A program made the position numbers and the translations under genes. DNA of 64,000 nt from Exiguobacterium aurantiacum. GTDB taxonomy: Bacteria; Bacillota; Bacilli; Exiguobacteriales; Exiguobacteriaceae. The notes beneath the pieces are model-generated. The model saw only the letters and a program-made list of their open reading frames with translations, did no database searches and was not told where the DNA came from. Positions 59,773 through 64,000 of the stretch are shown piece by piece. Every line of letters begins with the position of its first letter. The first letter of the stretch is position 1. The DNA lies in NCBI RefSeq assembly GCF_001766415.1, contig NZ_MKXO01000002.1, positions 62,001-126,000 of the forward strand. The letters are read 5' to 3'.

Positions 59773-59806
59773 CCCTCCTTAACTAATTGATGACTCAATC
59801 ATTGAT
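59773..59806. promoter_or_regulatory. Candidate MarR operator dyad
   Basis: Just upstream of the MarR gene the sequence ATTGATGACTCAATCATTGAT contains imperfect inverted and direct repeats of ATTGAT/ATCA. Such AT-rich dyads often bind MarR proteins. The role is inferred from position. Confidence 0.35.
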
Positions 59807-59880
59807 GGGTCATGTAATTCATCCTAACGTGTTTTTCGATTGCCGGCAAATAAAAAGTTTTAAAAAACCTGTTGCCAAAC

Positions 59881-59922
59881 TGTTATATAATAGTCTATAT
59901 TAAAGTCAACTGATATATAACA
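59881..59922. promoter_or_regulatory. Two copies of a TGTTATATAACA-like dyad upstream of glcB
   Basis: TGTTATATAATA (59881-59892) and TGATATATAACA (59911-59922) each differ by one base from the perfect 12-bp palindrome found upstream of aceA. They start 30 bp apart, about three helical turns. The first overlaps a TATAAT. Confidence 0.5.
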
Positions 59923-59946
59923 ACAAATACGGGAGGATGTGAAGGC

Positions 59947-62139
59947 TTGGAACAGTATACACAAGTAGGAACTTATCGCGTACATCAGGAGCTCCTCGAC
60001 TTCGTCTCGGCTCATGTATTGCCAGGAGCAGAGACGGGGCATCAGTTTTGGCAAGGAGTCGAGCGCATACTAGACGAGTTCATTCCTCGAAATGAGGCGT
60101 TGCTTCACGAACGGGAGTCGTTTGAGCGACTGTTACAGAAGTGGTACAGCGAACAGAAACAAGACTTTGACCTTGTCGGCTACGAACGCTTCCTCCAATC
60201 GATCGGCTACATCGAACCGGTCGTCCCTGATTTTAGTATCGACGTCTCAGGTGTCGATTCGGAGATCACACAGCAAGCCGGACCACAGCTCGTCGTCCCG
60301 CTCGACAACGCACGCTATGCCCTGAACGCGGCGAACGCACGCTGGGGAAGTCTTTATGACGCGCTGTATGGAACGGACGTCATCGATGAAGCGGACGGAA
60401 AAACGAAGTCGGCCGGCTACAATCCGGTCCGGGGTAAAGCGGTCATCGCTTACGCCAAACAATACCTCGACGACACGTTCCCGCTTCTAACGGGTTCGCA
60501 CCGGGACGCGGAAGGATACGCGGTTCGCGCCGATGAACCATACGCCATCATCAACGGACAAGACGTCCCGTTCAGCAATGACTGTTTCGTCGGTTACGTC
60601 GGGAATCCGGACAGTCCGACGAGCTTAGTGCTCGTCCATAACGGCCTCCACGCCGAACTGAAATTTGACCGGAACCATCCGATCGGCCGCACGGATGGGG
60701 CAGGGCTCACCGATATCGAACTCGAGTCTGCCTTATCGGCCATCGTCGACTGTGAGGACTCGGTCGCAGCCGTCAACGCTCGGGACAAGGTCCACCTGTA
60801 CAAAAACTGGCTCGGACTGATGGACGGCACGCTCGAAGCGACGTTCACGAAAGGCGGCAAGCCCCTCAAGCGCCAACTGAATGAAGACCGCCGCTACACA
60901 GGCAGAAACGGACGAGACGTCGTGCTGCCGGGACGCTCTTTATTGTTCATTCGGAACGTCGGTCACTTGATGACGACAGATTTGATGCTCGACAATCAAG
61001 GAAGGGAAGTACCGGAAGGAATCCTTGACGGCATCTTCACGTCACTGATCGCGAGCCGTCACCTCGACTCAAAACGGAACTCGCGGGAACGGTCGATCTA
61101 CATCGTCAAACCGAAAATGCACGGTTCAAAGGAAGTCACGTTCACGAACGACTTGTTCGACGCGATCGAAGACGTGCTCGACTTGCCGCGCCATACGCTC
61201 AAAGTCGGTGTGATGGACGAGGAGAGACGGACGTCGCTCAACTTGAAAAACTGCATCGAACGCGTGAAGGGGCGGATCGTCTTCATCAATACCGGTTTTC
61301 TTGACCGGACCGGTGACGAGATCCATACGTCGCTCACGTTTGGGCCGATGCGCAAGAAAGGCGAAATGAAGACGTCGGCTTGGCTCGATGCCTACGAACG
61401 CTTGAACGTCTTGACCGGACTCGCGGCCGACTTCTATCAACAAGCCCAAATCGGCAAAGGGATGTGGGCGATGCCTGATAAGATGCGCGACATGATGCGG
61501 GAGAAAGTCGCCCATGCTGAGTCCGGCGCGACGACCGCCTGGGTCCCGTCGCCGACGGCCGCGACGCTCCACGCGCTCCATTACCATCAAGTGGATGCGT
61601 TCCGTGTCCAACGGGAGTTGGTGCAACGGCCGTTCGATATCGACAGCGAACGGAAACGCCTGCTCGAGATTCCGCTCGCGACACGCGTCTATACAGACGA
61701 TGAAGTGAGGGAGGAACTCGAGAACAACCTGCAAGGGCTGCTCGGTTATGTCGTCCGCTGGGTCGAGCAAGGTGTCGGCTGCTCGAAAGTGCCGGACATC
61801 CACCATATCGGGTTGATGGAGGACCGGGCGACGCTCCGCATCTCGAGCCAACACGTGGCCAACTGGCTCTATCATGGTGTCTGTAAGCGTGAGCAAGTCG
61901 AAGCGACGATGTACCGGATGGCTGAAGTCGTCGACAAGCAGAACGCGGCCGACCCGAACTACCGGCCAATGACGCCGGACGTGACCGACTCGATCGCGTA
62001 TCAAGCAGCAAAAGACTTAGTGTTCCAAGGAACGGATTCGCCAAGCGGGTACACGGAACCGATCTTGCATCGCCGCCGCCGTCAGTTTTTGACACAGTCG
62101 ACACTTGAATTGAACTTAAAAGGAGGAGCATCATCATGA
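59947..62139 (+). CDS. glcB: Malate synthase G
   Basis: Condenses glyoxylate with acetyl-CoA to give malate, the second step of the glyoxylate shunt. Length 730 aa, typical of the G form. Recognisable blocks are NAANARWGSLYDALYGTDVI, FSNDCFVGYVGNPDSP, VDCEDSVAAVNARDKVHLYKNWLGLMDG, YIVKPKMHGSKEVTF with the catalytic Arg region nearby, LKNCIERVKGRIVFINTGFLDRTGDEIHT, and GKGMWAMPDKM. The start is TTG 59947, with GGAGG upstream at longer-than-usual spacing. It is followed by a small gene and aceA. Confidence 0.95.
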   Translation: MEQYTQVGTYRVHQELLDFVSAHVLPGAETGHQFWQGVERILDEFIPRNEALLHERESFERLLQKWYSEQKQDFDLVGYERFLQSIGYIEPVVPDFSIDVSGVDSEITQQAGPQLVVPLDNARYALNAANARWGSLYDALYGTDVIDEADGKTKSAGYNPVRGKAVIAYAKQYLDDTFPLLTGSHRDAEGYAVRADEPYAIINGQDVPFSNDCFVGYVGNPDSPTSLVLVHNGLHAELKFDRNHPIGRTDGAGLTDIELESALSAIVDCEDSVAAVNARDKVHLYKNWLGLMDGTLEATFTKGGKPLKRQLNEDRRYTGRNGRDVVLPGRSLLFIRNVGHLMTTDLMLDNQGREVPEGILDGIFTSLIASRHLDSKRNSRERSIYIVKPKMHGSKEVTFTNDLFDAIEDVLDLPRHTLKVGVMDEERRTSLNLKNCIERVKGRIVFINTGFLDRTGDEIHTSLTFGPMRKKGEMKTSAWLDAYERLNVLTGLAADFYQQAQIGKGMWAMPDKMRDMMREKVAHAESGATTAWVPSPTAATLHALHYHQVDAFRVQRELVQRPFDIDSERKRLLEIPLATRVYTDDEVREELENNLQGLLGYVVRWVEQGVGCSKVPDIHHIGLMEDRATLRISSQHVANWLYHGVCKREQVEATMYRMAEVVDKQNAADPNYRPMTPDVTDSIAYQAAKDLVFQGTDSPSGYTEPILHRRRRQFLTQSTLELNLKGGASS

Positions 62140-62432
62140 CAACGAAAAAAATCGAAAGCGAACAGTTAATCGAACGTTGGGTCGTCCGCCGCATCGTCTC
62201 TGGAGAGTCGACAGCGACGCTCGCCAATACCGCATTCGTATATGGCAACGACTTGATGCGCCTCGTGCTCGATCGGACGGACGGTTCGCTCCAAATCATG
62301 AAAGAACCGGTCGAGGAAGTCGTCGTATTCCGCAAACCAGAAGAGCGGGACGAGGAAAACGTCTGCCGCAGTTGTGGGATGGAACATTCGACGTTCAAGT
62401 CGGCACTCGAATGCTGCGCCTACTTGGATTAA
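62136..62432 (+). CDS. Small Cys-rich protein between glcB and aceA
   Basis: Protein of 98 aa. An N-terminal part (IERWVVRRIVSGESTATLANTAFVYG, LMRLVLDRTDGSLQIMKEPV) is followed by ENVCRSCGMEHSTFKSALECCAYLD, with CxxC and a later CC that could bind zinc. AAAGGAGGAG precedes it, and it overlaps the glcB stop by ATGA. No family recognised. Coupling to glcB suggests a role tied to the glyoxylate shunt. Confidence 0.72.
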   Translation: MTTKKIESEQLIERWVVRRIVSGESTATLANTAFVYGNDLMRLVLDRTDGSLQIMKEPVEEVVVFRKPEERDEENVCRSCGMEHSTFKSALECCAYLD

Positions 62433-62444
62433 GTTTGCAACATC

Positions 62445-62456
62445 TGTTATATAACA
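62445..62456. promoter_or_regulatory. Perfect TGTTATATAACA palindrome upstream of aceA
   Basis: A perfect 12-bp dyad lies 43 bp before the isocitrate lyase start, within a 20-bp stretch (TTGCAACATCTGTTATATAA) that also occurs with small changes upstream of glcB. It is a strong candidate for a shared operator. Confidence 0.55.
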
Positions 62457-62498
62457 ATTTAATTAAAACAAAACTAATATAATACAGGAGGAATAACA

Positions 62499-63779
62499 AT
62501 GAATGAACAACGCATGCAACTCGAGAAGGTTTTTCAGTCGGAACGGTTTGACGGGGTCGAGCGTCCGTACGGAGTCGACGACGTCATGAAGCTTCGTGGA
62601 TCGGTCTTGATCGAACATACGCTCGCGACGAAAGGGTCGGAACGTCTGTGGGACCTGCTCCACAAACGGGATTACGTCCACGCGCTCGGGGCGCTCACCG
62701 GAAATCAGGCGATCCAACAAGTGAAGGCGGGGCTTGAGGCCATCTACTTAAGCGGCTGGCAAGTCGCCGCTGATGCGAACTTATCAGGGCATATGTATCC
62801 GGACCAAAGCCTGTACCCGGCCAACTCGGTACCGAGCGTCGTCAAGCGAATCAATCAGGCGCTGCAACGGGCCGATCAGATTCAAACGGCGGAAGGGAAA
62901 GGGGATACGCACTGGTTCGCGCCGATCGTCGCCGATATGGAAGCTGGGTTCGGCGGTGTGCTCAACGTCTTCGAGCTGACGAAAGCGATGATCGAGTCTG
63001 GTGCGGCCGGTGTCCACTTAGAAGACCAGCTGTCTTCGGAGAAAAAGTGTGGTCACCTCGGCGGTAAAGTATTGCTCCCGACGCAAACGGCTGTGAAAAA
63101 CTTGATCGCGGCGCGCCTAGCAGCAGACGTCATGGGCGTATCGACGATCATCGTCGCCCGGACGGACGCGCATGCGGCCAACTTGATCACAAGTGACATC
63201 GACCCGATTGACCATCCGTTCATCGTCGGCGACCGGACGCCGGAAGGCTTCTACCGGACCGAGGCCGGCATCGAGCAGGCGATCGCCCGCGGTCTCGCCT
63301 ATGCGCCTTACGCCGATCTCGTCTGGTGCGAGACGTCGGAACCGGACTTGCAAGAAGCACGCCAGTTCGCGGACGCAATCCATGCGAAGTATCCTGGAAA
63401 AATGCTCGCCTACAACTGTTCGCCTTCGTTCAACTGGAAGAAGAAGCTGTCTGACGACGAGATCGCGACGTTCCAACAAGAGATCGGGGCGATGGGCTAC
63501 AAGTTCCAATTCGTCACACTCGCCGGGTTCCATTCGCTCAACTTCGGCATGTTCGAGCTCGCCCGCGGCTATAAAGATCGTGGGATGGCAGCATATTCTG
63601 AGTTACAACAAGCCGAATTTGCGGCCGAACAACACGGCTACACGGCGACGCGCCATCAGCGTGAAGTCGGCACCGGCTACTTCGATGAAGTCTCACTCGT
63701 CATCTCGAGCGGACAGTCGTCGACGACCGCGCTCGCTGGATCGACCGAGGCGGAACAGTTTGAAACGCCATCACATTGA
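62499..63779 (+). CDS. aceA: Isocitrate lyase
   Basis: Splits isocitrate into glyoxylate and succinate, first step of the glyoxylate shunt. Length 426 aa, usual for bacteria. [40 protein letters not shown] and the active-site loop [17 protein letters not shown] with the catalytic Cys are present, as are [12 protein letters not shown] and [19 protein letters not shown] precedes the ATG. With glcB it allows growth on acetate or fatty acids. A terminator follows. Confidence 0.97.
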   Translation: MNEQRMQLEKVFQSERFDGVERPYGVDDVMKLRGSVLIEHTLATKGSERLWDLLHKRDYVHALGALTGNQAIQQVKAGLEAIYLSGWQVAADANLSGHMYPDQSLYPANSVPSVVKRINQALQRADQIQTAEGKGDTHWFAPIVADMEAGFGGVLNVFELTKAMIESGAAGVHLEDQLSSEKKCGHLGGKVLLPTQTAVKNLIAARLAADVMGVSTIIVARTDAHAANLITSDIDPIDHPFIVGDRTPEGFYRTEAGIEQAIARGLAYAPYADLVWCETSEPDLQEARQFADAIHAKYPGKMLAYNCSPSFNWKKKLSDDEIATFQQEIGAMGYKFQFVTLAGFHSLNFGMFELARGYKDRGMAAYSELQQAEFAAEQHGYTATRHQREVGTGYFDEVSLVISSGQSSTTALAGSTEAEQFETPSH

Positions 63780-63784
63780 CGAAC

Positions 63785-63809
63785 GCCCCTTGAAAAAGGG
63801 GCTTTTTTT
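63785..63809 (+). terminator. Rho-independent terminator
   Basis: GCCCCT and AGGGGC pair around a 6-nt loop, then seven T. Confidence 0.9.
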
Positions 63810-63850
63810 GTGTGTCTAAATATGGAACGAGTCGATTTTAGTTGCTTAAA

Positions 63851-63866
63851 TGTGACGTATTTCACA
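63851..63866. promoter_or_regulatory. FNR/CRP-type box
   Basis: TGTGACGTATTTCACA is a perfect TGTGA-N6-TCACA dyad, the Bacillus FNR consensus. It is about 62 bp before the start codon of the iron-sulfur repair gene. If the -10 is TACGCT at 63888-63893, the box centres near -41, the usual site for activation. Confidence 0.7.
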
Positions 63867-63927
63867 TTTTTAAAGTTGAACGCTTGCTACGCTGAACATG
63901 TCAAAACGAACATGGAGGTTATGACAG

Positions 63928-64000
63928 ATGACACAAACATTCACGAGCGACACGCACGTATCTGAAATCGTCAAGCAATGCCCGCAAGCAGCAGACATTT
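63928..64000 (+). CDS. Iron-sulfur cluster repair protein (RIC/ScdA-like), 3' end outside window
   Basis: Only 24 codons are visible. TFTSDTHVSEIVKQCPQAAD matches the N-terminal DUF542 domain of ScdA/YtfE-type di-iron proteins that repair Fe-S clusters after nitric oxide or peroxide damage. The ATG at 63928 lies 9 nt after GGAGG; an earlier ATG at 63921 is out of frame with this reading. The upstream FNR box fits the known oxygen/NO control of this family. Identity rests on the N-terminus alone. Confidence 0.75.
   Translation, partial: MTQTFTSDTHVSEIVKQCPQAADI

Noticed and set aside
61334-62398. Long antisense open frame of 354 codons opposite glcB
   Set aside because: Arg- and Ser-rich low-complexity translation without a ribosome binding site, lying wholly over a clear malate synthase gene. 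It is a shadow of codon bias, as are similar frames opposite the hydroxyacid dehydrogenase and lyase genes.
1-64000. CRISPR array, insertion sequence, prophage, tRNA or rRNA
   Set aside because: No regularly spaced repeats, transposase or integrase-like products, or tRNA/rRNA signatures were seen on either strand.

Overview
The window looks like chromosomal DNA of a low-to-mid-GC Bacillota, most consistent with Exiguobacterium. The evidence is strong AGGAGG-type ribosome binding sites with frequent GTG and TTG starts, a CcpA-type cre site, a GlcT-type antitermination leader, a seven-gene Mrp antiporter operon, YflT-type stress proteins, and close resemblance of many products to Bacillus proteins. 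The genus is an inference from gene content; there is no rRNA here to confirm it. I see no tRNA, rRNA, CRISPR array, insertion sequence or prophage. Genes are dense, with most convergent pairs separated by a shared bidirectional terminator.

Layout. 1-8.8 kb (minus strand): a truncated large-type catalase, a secreted heparinase-II/III-like polysaccharide lyase, a small anchored protein, a DAO-type flavoenzyme, and a 1171-residue secreted mosaic nuclease. 9.2-11.8 kb: an Est30-like esterase and a GH13 alpha-glucosidase behind a LacI-type operator. 12.2-18.0 kb: the complete mrpABCDEFG Na+/H+ antiporter operon, followed by three small genes. 19-25.3 kb: an alanine symporter, a formate/nitrite channel with a hairpin over its ribosome binding site, a VOC protein, a tandem pair of P-loop GTPases and a hydroxyacid dehydrogenase. 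25.3-36.7 kb: paired stress proteins, a DUF1129-like membrane protein, methylglyoxal synthase, a CmpX-like channel, an HD-GYP phosphodiesterase, AzlCD, a CBS protein, an IsdG-like monooxygenase, a VanY-type peptidase, small membrane proteins and glycerol dehydrogenase.

36.8-50.3 kb: a DJ-1/PfpI protein, a DMT-CRP-DMT trio, a CNNM/CorC protein, an M20 amidohydrolase, lemA-htpX, a PTS operon (IIA, antiterminator, IICB) with a RAT/terminator leader, and divergently a MutS2 paralogue without the Smr nuclease domain behind a structured leader carrying a nine-codon ORF. 50.3-64 kb: a two-component system coupled to an AAA ATPase, a diguanylate cyclase, an ROK kinase, a small protein/membrane protein/methyltransferase trio, two nitroreductases (one under a MarR regulator), the glyoxylate shunt (glcB, a small Cys-rich protein, aceA) and the start of an iron-sulfur repair gene with an FNR box.

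How the genes fit together. Much of the window serves carbon and stress homeostasis: sugar uptake, maltose-type sugar hydrolysis, methylglyoxal and glyoxylate bypasses, Na+/pH balance, peroxide and nitrosative defence, and c-di-GMP making and breaking. The best candidates for an undescribed system are the Smr-less MutS2 with its attenuator-like leader (46.8-48.9 kb), the tandem GTPase pair (22.0-24.3 kb), and the shared palindrome in front of the two glyoxylate-shunt genes.
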